A stretch of DNA of 64,000 bases from Ramlibacter alkalitolerans (GCF_016722765.1 NZ_JAEQND010000010.1:182001-246000), one strand, 5' to 3'. Counted from the first letter of the stretch, positions 1 to 8,544 are shown. Made by a program: numbers and translations. The notes: a model not told the origin generated them from the sequence alone.

Positions 1-2
1 CG

Positions 3-908
3 CAGCCCACGCCGCCGCAGCCGGCGGCGCCCGAGCCGACGCCGCTGCCGGTGGAGCCGGCGCCTGCGCCCGTCGAGCCGCCGCCGCAGGCCGTCGCGCC
101 TGCGCCTGATCCGCCGCCGATCCCCGTTCCGATGCCGGTGCCGACGCCGGTTCCGGCCCCGGTGCCGGCGCCTGCGCCGGAACCCGTGCCGGTCCCTGCG
201 CCCGTTCCCGTTCCCGCGCCGGTTCCCGTGCCTGCACCCGTCCCGGTGCCGGAACCGGCCCCGGTGCCCGAGCCCGCACCGGCGCCCGTACCGGTGCCGC
301 CCGCTCCCGCCCCGGCGCCCGTGCCTGTTCCGGCACCGGCGCCTGTTCCGGCCCCCGTCCCGGCGCCTCCCGCACCTGCGCCGGAGCCGGTCCCGGCGCC
401 CGCACCGGCGCCGGCGCCCGCTGCCCCGGTGGTGCCGCCGATACCCGCGCCCGCCCCGCCGGTCGCCGCGCCCGCACCTCCCGCGGCCGCTGCGCCGGCC
501 CCGGCCCGCGAGCCCGGTCCGGTCGTCGACGTGCCGGTCGCTCCGGGAACACCCGGCTCCGGATCGGCCGTCCCCGTCCCATCTCCCGGCCCCGGCTGGG
601 GGGCGCCGGGCGTCGCGCCGCCCACCGTCGCGCGCCCACCGGCCTTGCCGCCGGCGCCGCTGATCCTGCCGCCTTCGCCGCTGCCCTCGTTGCAGGGACC
701 GTACCGTCCGCCGCAGCGTCGCAGCCTGGCCGACATGGCCAACGAGCAGCTGGGCCGCGGCAAGCCGCGCGACCCGCTGGCCGAGGGCATGCAGGACGCC
801 GCGCGGCAGGACTGCCTGCGCGGCGGCGAGCGGCAGGGCAATGTCGGGGGACTGCTCAACGCGCCCTCGGTGGTGGGCCGCGCGCTGTCCGGGACCTGTC
901 CGAAGTAA
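3..908 (+). CDS. Pro/Ala/Val-rich protein, 5'-truncated by window edge
   Basis: The frame is open from the window edge (first complete in-frame codon at base 3) to TAA at 906-908, so the true start lies upstream. Roughly the first 170 residues are almost only P, A, V and E in PAP/PVP dipeptide alternation. A Pro/Gly/Ser-rich stretch follows, and then about 70 residues of ordinary composition from near base 690, with two cysteines (QDCLRGG and SGTCPK at the end). Pro-Ala stretches of this kind form stiff extended linkers in envelope proteins such as TonB, but I see no TonB C-terminal domain here. Function not recognised. The GTG at 51 is only an internal codon. Confidence 0.7.
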   Translation, partial: QPTPPQPAAPEPTPLPVEPAPAPVEPPPQAVAPAPDPPPIPVPMPVPTPVPAPVPAPAPEPVPVPAPVPVPAPVPVPAPVPVPEPAPVPEPAPAPVPVPPAPAPAPVPVPAPAPVPAPVPAPPAPAPEPVPAPAPAPAPAAPVVPPIPAPAPPVAAPAPPAAAAPAPAREPGPVVDVPVAPGTPGSGSAVPVPSPGPGWGAPGVAPPTVARPPALPPAPLILPPSPLPSLQGPYRPPQRRSLADMANEQLGRGKPRDPLAEGMQDAARQDCLRGGERQGNVGGLLNAPSVVGRALSGTCPK

Positions 909-969
909 CCCGGTTGCCGCTGCCGGCAGCGGCCCTTACGCTGCGCGCTTCCCGCCCAGGAGTTGCGCC

Positions 970-1761
970 GTGCAGAAGAAGCCAGGGGTGCTCGAGATTC
1001 CTTCGATGAAGGACCGGTGTTCGCCCGCCGAATGGCAGGCGCGGGTGGATCTCGCGGCGTGCTACCGGCTGGTCGCGCTCTACGGCATGGCCGACATGAT
1101 GGCCAACCACATCTCCGCCCGCGTGCCGGACGACGAGAACGCCTTCCTGATCAACCCCTACGGGATGATGTACGAGGAGATCACCGCCTCCAGCCTGCTG
1201 AAGGTCGACCTGGAAGGCCGCATCCTCGCGAGCCCCGACTTCGGCGCCCTGAACTACGGCGTCAACAAGGCGGGCTACGTGATCCACAGCGCGGTGCACC
1301 GCGCGCGGCCGGAAGTGGGCTGCGTGATCCACACGCACAGCTGGGCGTCGATGGCCGTCTCGGCGCTGGACTGCGGCCTACTGCCGATCACGCAGACGGC
1401 CATGCGCTTCCTGAAGATCGGCTACCACGACTACCAGGGCGTGGTGCTCGACACCGCGGAGCAGGCCTCCCTGATCGAGGACCTGGGCACGCGCGAGGCG
1501 CTGGTCCTGCGCAACCACGGCGTGCTGGTGGTGGGCCGCACCTGCGGCGAGGCCTTCAACTGGACGCACCGGCTGGAGCTGGCCTGCCGCGCGCAGCTCG
1601 CGGCCATGTCGTGCAACAGCCCGCTGCGCGCCGTGCCGCAGCAGGTGCTGGAAGAGACCTGGAACAACTACCAGCCCGGCACGCGCCGGCCCTACGGCCT
1701 GATGGAGTGGCCCGCCCTGCTGCGCCAGCTCGATCGGCTGGACCCCGGTTACCGCGACTGA
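970..1761 (+). CDS. class II aldolase/adducin family protein
   Basis: 263 residues, the usual size for this family of zinc-dependent aldolases and epimerases (fuculose-phosphate aldolase, ribulose-phosphate epimerase relatives). Two of the expected metal ligands are visible in the HTH motif at residues 121-123, and a third candidate is His183 in RNHGVLVVG. The GTG start at 970 is chosen because AGGAG lies at 958-962, 7 bases upstream; ATG at 1006 is the alternative. The stop is 25 bases before a Bug-type solute receptor, followed by an overlapping dehydrogenase gene, so the three probably form a catabolic operon for a small hydroxy- or keto-acid. The substrate cannot be read from sequence. 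Confidence 0.88.
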   Translation: MQKKPGVLEIPSMKDRCSPAEWQARVDLAACYRLVALYGMADMMANHISARVPDDENAFLINPYGMMYEEITASSLLKVDLEGRILASPDFGALNYGVNKAGYVIHSAVHRARPEVGCVIHTHSWASMAVSALDCGLLPITQTAMRFLKIGYHDYQGVVLDTAEQASLIEDLGTREALVLRNHGVLVVGRTCGEAFNWTHRLELACRAQLAAMSCNSPLRAVPQQVLEETWNNYQPGTRRPYGLMEWPALLRQLDRLDPGYRD

Positions 1762-1786
1762 ATCTTTCCCGATCCAGGAGATCGCC

Positions 1787-2773
1787 ATGCCCCGTTCCTT
1801 GCTCGCGCTGCGCCGCCGCCAGTTGGTCCTTGCCGCCGGCGCGGCCGCCCTGCCGGGCGGCTTCGCCCGCGCCCAGGGGGCCGACTATCCAAATAGGCCC
1901 GTGCGCATCCTGGTGGCCTTCACCGCCGGCGGCACCACCGACCTGCTGGCGCGCGCCGTCGGCCAGAAGCTGACGGAGAAATTCCGGCAGCCGTTCGTGA
2001 TCGACAACAAGCCGGGCGGCGGCGGCAACATCGGCACCGAGATGGCGGCCAAGGCGGCGCCGGACGGCTACACCTTGCTGGTGGGATCGGTGGGGCCGAT
2101 CGCCGTCAATCCTTCGCTGTTCAAGAAGCTCAACATCGATCCGCTGACGGACCTCGTTCCGGTGGTGCAGATCGCGGATGTGCCCAACGTGCTGGTCGTG
2201 CATCCCGACGTGCCGGCGAAGACGCTGGAGGAATTCGTGGCCCATGCGCGGGCGCAGGCGGGCAAGCTGAATTACGGCTCCACCGGCGTCGGCACCTCCT
2301 CGCACCTGTCCGGCTTCATGCTGGGGCAGCGCATCTCGGTCGACATGCAGCACGTGCCCTACAAGGGCGCCGAAGCCCTGAAGGACCTGCTGGCGGGCCG
2401 GGTGCAGTTCATGTTCGCGACCATCCCTTCGGTGATCCAGCACATCCAGGCCGGCAAGCTGCGCCCGCTGGCCGTGACCAGCGCCCACCGCTCGCGGTCC
2501 ATGCCGGAGGTGCCGACGGTGGCCGAGCGCGGCTTCCCCGGCTTCGAGGCCGGATCGTGGTTCGGCTTCTTCGCGCCGCGGGGCACGCCGGAGGCGGTGA
2601 TCGCCGAATTGAACAAGGCCGTCAACGAAGCGCTGCCGGGCCTGGAGCAGCAGATGGTGCGGGAGGGCGCCGATCCGGTCGGCGGCTCGCCCGGCCAGTT
2701 CGGCCTGTTCGTGCGGCGCGAACACGACAAGTGGAAGGGCGTGGTGCGCGAATCGCGGGCGACCGCGGAGTGA
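1787..2773 (+). CDS. Bug/TctC-family tripartite tricarboxylate transporter substrate-binding protein
   Basis: 328 residues, periplasmic. The N-terminus has an Arg-rich start (LRRRQ), a hydrophobic stretch and a likely cleavage at FARAQ, so it is an exported protein. The mature start YPNRPVRILVAF and the later GGTTDLLARAVG and DNKPGGGGNIGTE blocks are typical of Bug receptors, which bind small carboxylates. SD CCAGGAG precedes ATG 1787. No TctA/TctB membrane subunits lie nearby, which is common because Burkholderiales carry many orphan Bug genes. Its operon partners suggest an organic-acid ligand; this is inference. Confidence 0.92.
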   Translation: MPRSLLALRRRQLVLAAGAAALPGGFARAQGADYPNRPVRILVAFTAGGTTDLLARAVGQKLTEKFRQPFVIDNKPGGGGNIGTEMAAKAAPDGYTLLVGSVGPIAVNPSLFKKLNIDPLTDLVPVVQIADVPNVLVVHPDVPAKTLEEFVAHARAQAGKLNYGSTGVGTSSHLSGFMLGQRISVDMQHVPYKGAEALKDLLAGRVQFMFATIPSVIQHIQAGKLRPLAVTSAHRSRSMPEVPTVAERGFPGFEAGSWFGFFAPRGTPEAVIAELNKAVNEALPGLEQQMVREGADPVGGSPGQFGLFVRREHDKWKGVVRESRATAE

Positions 2774-3750
2774 ACGCGCCGCTGCGCATCCTGCTGTCGC
2801 GGGCGGCCGGCGAGCGGCTCGGTGGCGAGATCGCGGCCGTCCTCGGCGCGCGTGCCCACGTGCTGGTGGGGCCGGAGCGCGGCGTCGACGCGGAGATCGC
2901 CTTCGTCAGCCGCGACGTCACCGGCCTGTCCACGAAGTTCGAGCTGCAGCCGGCCACCCAGGCCTTCTACGAGGCGATGGAGGGCGCATCGGCGCTGCGC
3001 TGGGTGCACATCCACTCCGCGGGCGTGGACCGGCCGGTCTACCAGCGCCTGCTGGCGCGCGGCGTGCGGGTGTCGACTTCCTCGGGCGCCAATGCGAGGG
3101 TGGTGGCGCACAGCGCGCTGGCCGGCGTGCTGGCGCTGGCGCGGCACCTGCCGCTGCTGGCGGCGGCGCAGCGCGAACGGCGCTGGGCGCCGCTGATCGG
3201 CTCCGGGCTGCCGCGCGACCTCGACGGCCAGCACGCCGTGCTGGTGGGTTGGGGGCCGATCGCGCAGGCGATCGGCCGGCTGCTGCTGGCGTTCGGCCTG
3301 CGCGTGACGGTCGTGCGGCAGCAGGATCGGGCGGCCGGGGAAGGGTTCGCGACCGTCGCTGCGGACCGCCTGCACGAGGTGCTGCCGGCGGCCGACTGGC
3401 TGCTGCTGGCCTGCCCGCTGACGCCGGCAACGCGCGGAATGATCGATGCGCGCGCGCTGGCGCTGCTGCCGGCGCACGCCCGGCTGGTCAACGTCGCCCG
3501 CGGCGAGCTGGTCGACGAGCCGGCGCTGGCCGCGGCATTGGAATCGGGGCGGCTGGCCGGGGCCTTCCTCGACGTGTTCGCGCACGAACCGCTGCCGGCG
3601 GATTCGCCGCTGTGGAGCCTGGCGAACGTGATCGTGACGCCGCACAGCGCGGGGTTCTCGGACGGCAACGCGGCACGCGTGGAGCGGCTGTTCCTGGACA
3701 ACCTGCGTCGCTGGTGCGCGGGGGAGGAACTGCGCAACCTGGCGGATTGA
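2770..3750 (+). CDS. D-2-hydroxyacid dehydrogenase, NAD(P)-dependent
   Basis: 326 residues from GTG 2770, whose TG is shared with the TGA stop of the Bug gene (GTGA overlap, translational coupling). The family fold is clear: nucleotide-binding domain starting near residue 159, catalytic Arg in NVARGELVDE (about residue 243) and catalytic His in TPHSAGF (about residue 292). The Rossmann turn reads GWGPIA rather than GxGxxG; Ala in the third position is sometimes linked to NADPH use, but this cannot be decided here. It probably reduces or oxidises a 2-keto/2-hydroxy acid made or consumed by the aldolase two genes upstream. Confidence 0.9.
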   Translation: MNAPLRILLSRAAGERLGGEIAAVLGARAHVLVGPERGVDAEIAFVSRDVTGLSTKFELQPATQAFYEAMEGASALRWVHIHSAGVDRPVYQRLLARGVRVSTSSGANARVVAHSALAGVLALARHLPLLAAAQRERRWAPLIGSGLPRDLDGQHAVLVGWGPIAQAIGRLLLAFGLRVTVVRQQDRAAGEGFATVAADRLHEVLPAADWLLLACPLTPATRGMIDARALALLPAHARLVNVARGELVDEPALAAALESGRLAGAFLDVFAHEPLPADSPLWSLANVIVTPHSAGFSDGNAARVERLFLDNLRRWCAGEELRNLAD

Positions 3751-3770
3751 GCGCGCGCGGCGCGCGCAAA

Positions 3771-3854
3771 CCCGGACGCCCTGGGTTCCCGCCTGCGCGG
3801 GAATGACGGGACCCACAACGACGGATCAACCCCCGCTTTCGCCGGAACGACGGG
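3771..3854. repeat. family B palindromic repeat (GTCATTCCCGC type), one full and one partial copy
   Basis: Bases 3771-3809 contain CCTGGGTTCCCGCCTGCGCGGGAATGACGG-type sequence with a GCGGG/CCCGC stem. A second, degenerate half follows at 3830-3854 (CCCGCTTTCGCCGGAACGACGGG). It fills the convergent gap between the dehydrogenase and the NUDIX gene, ending at the NUDIX stop codon. Other copies in the window are at 14838, 17029 and 19761. Confidence 0.75.
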
Positions 3855-4376
3855 TCAATCCGGCTCTTCGACCGCCTGCCGCCGCGCGTCGTGGGCCTGC
3901 AGTGCATGGACGCTGGCATCGCAGTACACCGCGCTCAGCGGATACCGCACGCCCTGCAGGTAGTCTTCCAGGCAGCGCAGCACCAGCGGGCTGCGGTGGC
4001 GGTCGGCGGTGGCCCGCAGTTCGTCGGCCGTCATCCACAGCGTGCGCACGATGCCGTGGTCCAGCGCGCGGCCGGCCACGTGTTCGCCCAGCACGCCGGT
4101 GAAGGCGAAGCGCAGGTAGGTGATGTCCTCGCCCGTGGTGGAGCGCTGGAACCGCGAGATGTACACCCCGAGCAGCGCGGTCGGCTGGAAGCGCCAGGCC
4201 GTTTCCTCCAGGGCCTCGCGGGCGCAGCCTTCGGCCGGCGTCTCGCCGGGGTCCAGGTGGCCCGCCGGGTTGTTGATCTTGAGTCCTTCCGAGGTTTCTT
4301 CCTCGATCATCAGGAAGCGGCCGTCCCGCTCTATCACTGCGGCCACGGTCACGCTGGGTCGCCAACGGTTGCTCAT
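3855..4376 (-). CDS. NUDIX hydrolase (NudJ-like)
   Basis: 173 residues. The Nudix box runs from Gly39 (GHLDPGE, then REALEE) and coordinates Mg for pyrophosphate hydrolysis; its end reads EETAW instead of the consensus EExGU, with Ala for Gly. The preceding NNPAGHL and the start RPSVTVAAVIERDGRFL resemble NudJ-type phosphatases acting on (d)NTPs or thiamine pyrophosphate precursors; the substrate is not established. On the minus strand the ATG is preceded by CAATAATCCACC with no SD, a possible leaderless start. Transcribed divergently from exbB. Confidence 0.88.
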   Translation of the reverse strand: MSNRWRPSVTVAAVIERDGRFLMIEEETSEGLKINNPAGHLDPGETPAEGCAREALEETAWRFQPTALLGVYISRFQRSTTGEDITYLRFAFTGVLGEHVAGRALDHGIVRTLWMTADELRATADRHRSPLVLRCLEDYLQGVRYPLSAVYCDASVHALQAHDARRQAVEEPD

Positions 4377-4435
4377 GGTGGATTATTGATTGTTTGAGAC
4401 AGAATGGGGCGCTTGCGGCTTCCGCTCCATCCTTC

Positions 4436-5188
4436 ATGCTGATACGGCTCCTCGCGCTGTCCCCGTTGCTGCTCCCCGCCGCTGCGCCGGCGCAGGGGCA
4501 GCTGCCCGCCATCCAGGCTCCGGCCGCCGCCAACCCGTACGGCCTCGGCGCGCTGTGGGCGCAGGGCGACCTGGTCTCGCGTGCCACCATCGTGATCCTG
4601 GTGCTCATGTCGCTGGCGAGCTGGTACGTCCTCATCGCCAAGCTGCTGGCGCAGCGCCGCATGGGCGGCCAGGGCCGGGCGGCCAACGCCAATTTCTGGC
4701 GAGCCGATACCGTGCGCCAGGGCGCCCGGGCCCTGCAACCCGGCAGCCCCTACCGCTTCATCGCGGAGTCGGCGCTGGAGGCCACGCGCAAGCACGAAGG
4801 CCTGATCGGCAAGGTGGACCTCAATACCTGGGTGGCCCAGAGCATCGAGCGCGCCGTCGCCACGGTGCACAGCCGCACGCAGGAAGGGCTGGCGGTGCTG
4901 GCCACGGTGGGATCGACGGCGCCGTTCGTGGGGCTGTTCGGCACCGTCTGGGGCATCTACAACGCGTTGGTGCGCATCGGCGCTTCAGGCGCGGCCTCGA
5001 TCGACAAGGTGGCCGGTCCGGTCGGCGAGGCGCTGATCATGACGGCGATCGGCCTGGCCGTCGCCGTGCCGGCGGTGCTGGGCTACAACTGGCTGGTCCG
5101 CCGCAACAAGGTGGCGATGGACACGGTGCGCGCCTTCGGCTCGGACCTGCACACCGTCCTGCTGGCCAGCGGCGAAAAGGGCAGCTGA
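4436..5188 (+). CDS. exbB: MotA/TolQ/ExbB proton channel family protein
   Basis: 250 residues with a cleavable-looking signal (MLIRLLALSPLLLPAAAPAQ) and three membrane helices. The conserved TolQ/ExbB block is [16 protein letters not shown], followed by [24 protein letters not shown]. ExbB forms the proton-driven motor with ExbD that energises TonB or Tol systems. ATG 4436 is taken because it opens the signal peptide; a frame extension to 4394 exists but adds only a poor N-terminus. First gene of a four-gene operon whose junctions overlap. No tonB gene is visible beside it. Confidence 0.9.
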   Translation: MLIRLLALSPLLLPAAAPAQGQLPAIQAPAAANPYGLGALWAQGDLVSRATIVILVLMSLASWYVLIAKLLAQRRMGGQGRAANANFWRADTVRQGARALQPGSPYRFIAESALEATRKHEGLIGKVDLNTWVAQSIERAVATVHSRTQEGLAVLATVGSTAPFVGLFGTVWGIYNALVRIGASGAASIDKVAGPVGEALIMTAIGLAVAVPAVLGYNWLVRRNKVAMDTVRAFGSDLHTVLLASGEKGS

Positions 5189-5613
5189 TGGCGATCCGCT
5201 ACAGCGACGCGCAGGCCGGCGAGGACGCGCTGATGGCGCAGATCAACACCACGCCGCTGGTCGATGTGATGCTGGTGCTGCTGATCATTTTCCTGATCAC
5301 CATCCCGGTCGTGAACAGCTCGATCGCCGTGACGCTGCCGCGCGAGCAGAACCAGCGCGTAGCCGCGCAGCAGGAAAACGTGATCGTCACCGTCGATGCG
5401 CAGGGCGCCGTCTACTGGTTCGACACGCCGCTGCCGGACCGCGCCGCCCTGGTGCAGCTGCTGCAGAAGATCGCCGCGATGCAGCCGCAGCCCGAGGTGC
5501 ACATCCGCAGCGACGTGCGGGCCGACTACGCTCCGGTGGGCGGCGTGGTGCTCGCCGCGCAGCAGGCGGGCATCGCCCGCATCGGCTTCCTGACCGAACC
5601 GCCGGGGCGCTGA
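5188..5613 (+). CDS. exbD: ExbD/TolR family biopolymer transport protein (first copy)
   Basis: 141 residues. ATG 5188 overlaps the exbB TGA stop (TGATG). One transmembrane helix near residues 27-45 with the functional Asp in INTTPLVDVMLVLLIIF, the proton-translocating residue of ExbD/TolR, then a periplasmic domain ending in GIARIGFLTEP. Partner of the ExbB encoded directly upstream. Confidence 0.92.
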   Translation: MAIRYSDAQAGEDALMAQINTTPLVDVMLVLLIIFLITIPVVNSSIAVTLPREQNQRVAAQQENVIVTVDAQGAVYWFDTPLPDRAALVQLLQKIAAMQPQPEVHIRSDVRADYAPVGGVVLAAQQAGIARIGFLTEPPGR

Positions 5614-6035
5614 TGCACATCCGCGCCGGCACCGAACCCGATCCCGAGCCGCTGGTGGACATCAACACCACGCCGCTGGTGGACGTGCTGCTGGTGCTGC
5701 TGGTCATGCTGATCATCACGATCCCGGTGCAACTGAATGCCGTGTCGCTGGAGATGCCGGGGCGCAACGCGCCGACGCCGCGGGTGCAGCCCGCGATCGT
5801 GCAGCTCGAGGTCGACGCCGCGGGGCGCTTCGTCTGGAACGGCGAGGCGCTGGCCGACCGCGGCGCCCTCGAGGCGCACCTGCGCGAAGCCGCCGCCGAG
5901 CCGGATCCGCCGGAGATCCACCTGCGGCCGCACCCGCGCGCGAAGTACGAGGCGGTGGCGGCGGCGCTGACCAGTGCGCAGCGGCTCGGATTGGTCAAGA
6001 TCGGGCTGGTCGGCACGGAGCAGTTCGCGCAGTGA
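5613..6035 (+). CDS. exbD: ExbD/TolR family biopolymer transport protein (second copy)
   Basis: 140 residues, starting at ATG 5613, which overlaps the TGA of the first exbD. It repeats the same architecture: short cytoplasmic end, DINTTPLVDVLLVLLVML helix with the key Asp, and a periplasmic domain ending LGLVKIGLVG. The two ExbD copies clearly diverged (the periplasmic domains differ), so this is an exbB-exbD1-exbD2 module like those described in xanthomonads and other proteobacteria, where the second ExbD can be needed for particular substrates. Confidence 0.92.
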   Translation: MHIRAGTEPDPEPLVDINTTPLVDVLLVLLVMLIITIPVQLNAVSLEMPGRNAPTPRVQPAIVQLEVDAAGRFVWNGEALADRGALEAHLREAAAEPDPPEIHLRPHPRAKYEAVAAALTSAQRLGLVKIGLVGTEQFAQ

Positions 6036-6526
6036 CCCCCGCCGAGGTCGCCCGTCTGGGGGTGATGTACGGGGTGGTCCCCTTGTGGATCGGCCCGGGG
6101 CTGGTGGACTGGGCCTGCCACCGGCGGACCTCCATCGAGCGCACCAGCGGCTGGCGGGAGAACGCCTTCCACTGGCTGCTGCTGGCCGAAGGCGGCGCGG
6201 CCCTGGTCGCCACCGCCCTGCTGGAGGCCGGCGCCGCCTTGCTGCTGGTCGTGCTCGGCGCCTTCCTCGCCCACGAGCTGACCACGTACGTGGAGCTGCG
6301 CTACACGGCGCCCCGGCGCGAGATCCGGCCGTTCGAGCAGATGGTGCACAGCTTCATGGAACTGCTGCCATTGGCGTTGCTCGGGCTGCTGGCGGTGCTC
6401 GCCGCGGCGCCGGCTCGCGAACCGTGGCCGCCCGTCTATCTCGCCGGGGCTGCGGCCGCGGTGGGGGTGTTCAACCTGCTGCCGATGGCGGAGGAGAGCT
6501 GGCGCTGCGTGCGGGCGCGGATGTAG
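6032..6526 (+). CDS. predicted inner-membrane protein, function unknown
   Basis: 164 residues from GTG 6032, overlapping the preceding exbD stop (GTGA). Four hydrophobic segments: around residues 5-24, 46-80, 103-125 and 133-152. A short polar loop has HELTTYVELRYTAPRREIRPFEQ, with charged residues beside the second helix pair. No family recognised. Its tight coupling to exbB-exbD-exbD argues that it is co-expressed with that motor. The stop codon TAG lies inside the first bases of a palindromic repeat. Confidence 0.75.
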   Translation: MTPAEVARLGVMYGVVPLWIGPGLVDWACHRRTSIERTSGWRENAFHWLLLAEGGAALVATALLEAGAALLLVVLGAFLAHELTTYVELRYTAPRREIRPFEQMVHSFMELLPLALLGLLAVLAAAPAREPWPPVYLAGAAAAVGVFNLLPMAEESWRCVRARM

Positions 6527-6619
6527 GCTGGTGGTGAACGCGCGCGCAGCGCGCCGTGAGCCCCAGCGCTTCGCGCGATCGCTGGGGTTCGCGCGCTTCG
6601 CGGCTCACCGCCAGCCTAC
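6523..6619. repeat. family E palindromic repeat (GTAGGCTGG ends)
   Basis: GTAGGCTGG at 6523-6531 pairs with CCAGCCTAC at 6611-6619. Between them lie further paired blocks (GTGAGCC/GGCTCAC and CCCCAGCG/CGCTGGGG), so the whole about 97-bp unit can fold into one cruciform. The upstream gene's TAG stop (6524-6526) is part of the element. It separates two convergent genes and could end transcription from both sides, though it has no U-tract. Confidence 0.7.
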
Positions 6620-6637
6620 GCGGATCGCATCAGCCGA

Positions 6638-7360
6638 CTACGTCTCATACTCCGGCGCCCCCTGCACCCACATGAACGACTGCAGGTCGATCATGTCGCG
6701 CGCCTTGAAGCCCGGCTTGCGGTCCAGGTCGCGGCGCACCACGGCGGCGAAGGTCAGCAGGTCCTGGTACAGCGCCCACGACGGCACCGCGTCGTACGCC
6801 AGCGCATAGCCGTAGCTGCGCGCCGCCTTGCGCGTGGCCCGCGGCTTGAAGAACAGGTGCCGGTCGGGCCGGGCGACGAAGCCGAAGACCGTCGCCACCG
6901 GCCAGGTCAGCACCCGGCTCTTGCGCTGGGGCAGGTCCCGCAGGGCCTCGATCCAGTCGTTGAAGCGCCGCTGCGGCGAGCCGGGTCCGTAAAGCCATGC
7001 GTACAGCTCGCTGGCGAACAGCCGCGCGCCGGCCGGACTCTTGACCGCGTCGCGCAAGGCCATGCGCTCGAACGAGAACAGCAGGTTCGCCCGGGCTTCG
7101 ATGCGCACCGCCGCATCCGCGATGGCGCGGAACTCGCCGCGCGCCAGCAGCTTGCGAAAGGAGGCGGGGCCGAGCTCGGCCTCCCATTCGAGATGGGCGC
7201 GCTCCTTGTGCGAACGCTCGGCCACCAGGTAGGTCTCGTCCTCGAAGCCATCGGGATAGAACAGCTCGAATTTGCGTCGGCAAAGGGCGGCGCCGAGGTA
7301 GATGACGTTCGAAGCGCCGGCGCCGGTGAGGGGATAGGGAAGGAAAGCCGTTCGTGCCAT
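6638..7360 (-). CDS. conserved hypothetical protein
   Basis: 240 residues, soluble, no signal peptide or membrane helix. The N-terminus FLPYPLTGAGASNVIYLGAALCRRKFELFYPDGFEDETY is clean and the composition is that of a real protein, with typical codon bias (third-position GC). I do not recognise a catalytic motif. The middle is Arg/Ala-rich and helical; the end reads MIDLQSFMWVQGAPEYET. Neighbours (membrane protein downstream across a repeat, phosphoesterase upstream) give no functional hint. Confidence 0.7.
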   Translation of the reverse strand: MARTAFLPYPLTGAGASNVIYLGAALCRRKFELFYPDGFEDETYLVAERSHKERAHLEWEAELGPASFRKLLARGEFRAIADAAVRIEARANLLFSFERMALRDAVKSPAGARLFASELYAWLYGPGSPQRRFNDWIEALRDLPQRKSRVLTWPVATVFGFVARPDRHLFFKPRATRKAARSYGYALAYDAVPSWALYQDLLTFAAVVRRDLDRKPGFKARDMIDLQSFMWVQGAPEYET

Positions 7361-7425
7361 GCGGCCAGTGTTCGGTAGGGGTGAAGCTCAGCCGCGTCGG
7401 ACGGCACCTCGCCGGGCTGTAGGAC

Positions 7426-8544
7426 TCAACCTGCGCGCGCCAGACGCAACTCGGCTATTTCGGATGGTGCACCGATCCGCTTGGGCGGACCCCAGTAACC
7501 GGTGCCACGGCTGACGTAGATCCACAGGCGGCCGAGCTGGTGCAGCCCCGCCGTGTACGGCTGCTGCAGCGGCACGAAGAAGCGCCAGGGCAGGAACTGG
7601 CCGCCGTGCGTGTGCCCCGAAAGCTGCAGGTCGAAGCCCGCCGCAGCCGCGGCCGGCGCGGTGCGGGGCTGGTGCGCGAGCAGCACGCGCGGCACGCCGT
7701 CCGGGGCCCCGCGCAGGGCCGTCTGCGGATCGCTGCGGTGCGCCGGGTCGAAATGGTGGCCGCTGTAATCCGGCACGCCGGCGAGCACCAGGGCCGCGCC
7801 CCGGTGCTGCAGCAGCACGTGCTCGTTGTGCAGCACGTGGATGCCCAGCCGCCGCAGTTCGGCCAGCCAGCCATGCACGCCCGAGTAGTACTCGTGGTTG
7901 CCGGTGACGAAGAAGCTGCCGTGGCGCGATTTCAGCTTCGCCAGCGGCGCCACGTGCTGCGCCAGTTCGGTGACGGAGCCGTCGACCAGGTCGCCCGTGA
8001 TCGCCACCACGTCGGCGTCGAGCGCGTTCACGCGTTCCACGATCGCTTCCAGGTACTCGCGCTTGATGGTCGGCCCGACGTGGATGTCGCTGATCTGCGC
8101 GATCCGGAAGCCGTGCAGCGCCTCCGGCAGGCCGGCGATCGGCACCGTGACGTGCACGACGGCGGCGGTGCGGCGCGCGTTGATGAGGCCGATCAGCGAC
8201 AGTGCCAGCGCCAACAAGGGCACCGCGGCGGCCGTGTGCTCGTCCCATTGCGGCGCGTCAAGGTTTGCCAGGCCGAGCACGAGCAGCATCAGGTCTCGCA
8301 TGAAGGTCAGGATCAGCAGCGACGAGAACAATCCCAGGCACAGCATGCCGGCCCAGGTCACGCGGTCGGACAGCGGCGGGCGCAGCAGCCGCCGTGCGAG
8401 CATGGCCATGGGAACCAGCAGCGCGGAGGCGAGCAGCAGGCCCGCCAGCGCGAGCCCTGCGGGCCATGGCAGTTGCGGCACGATGCGCGCACCGATATAC
8501 AGGTGCAGCGCGCAGGACAGGGCGAGGACGACGGGCAGTGACAT
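7426..8544 (-). CDS. membrane-anchored metallophosphoesterase (YaeI-like)
   Basis: 372 residues. The first about 125 residues hold four or five membrane helices. The catalytic calcineurin-like domain then shows all family motifs: D153-I-H155, GD185, GNHEYY (N216, H217), His291 and GHTHGG (H311, H313), which bind two metal ions. Relatives such as YaeI act on lipid or phosphodiester substrates at the membrane; the substrate here is unknown. The gene is divergent from pntA with about 137 bases between. Confidence 0.9.
   Translation of the reverse strand: MSLPVVLALSCALHLYIGARIVPQLPWPAGLALAGLLLASALLVPMAMLARRLLRPPLSDRVTWAGMLCLGLFSSLLILTFMRDLMLLVLGLANLDAPQWDEHTAAAVPLLALALSLIGLINARRTAAVVHVTVPIAGLPEALHGFRIAQISDIHVGPTIKREYLEAIVERVNALDADVVAITGDLVDGSVTELAQHVAPLAKLKSRHGSFFVTGNHEYYSGVHGWLAELRRLGIHVLHNEHVLLQHRGAALVLAGVPDYSGHHFDPAHRSDPQTALRGAPDGVPRVLLAHQPRTAPAAAAAGFDLQLSGHTHGGQFLPWRFFVPLQQPYTAGLHQLGRLWIYVSRGTGYWGPPKRIGAPSEIAELRLARAG

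Noticed and set aside
3..908. TonB protein for the nearby exbB-exbD-exbD operon
   Set aside because: The Pro/Ala-rich region is TonB-like, but no N-terminal anchor is in view and the C-terminal part does not show the TonB YP..A.....G fold; four genes on both strands lie between.
2359..3816. Long antisense reading frame (485 codons) opposite the dehydrogenase and Bug genes
   Set aside because: Composition is Arg/Gln/His-rich noise from the complement of GC-rich genes; no start signal or motif, and the plus-strand genes are clear. The same holds for other long antisense frames across the window.
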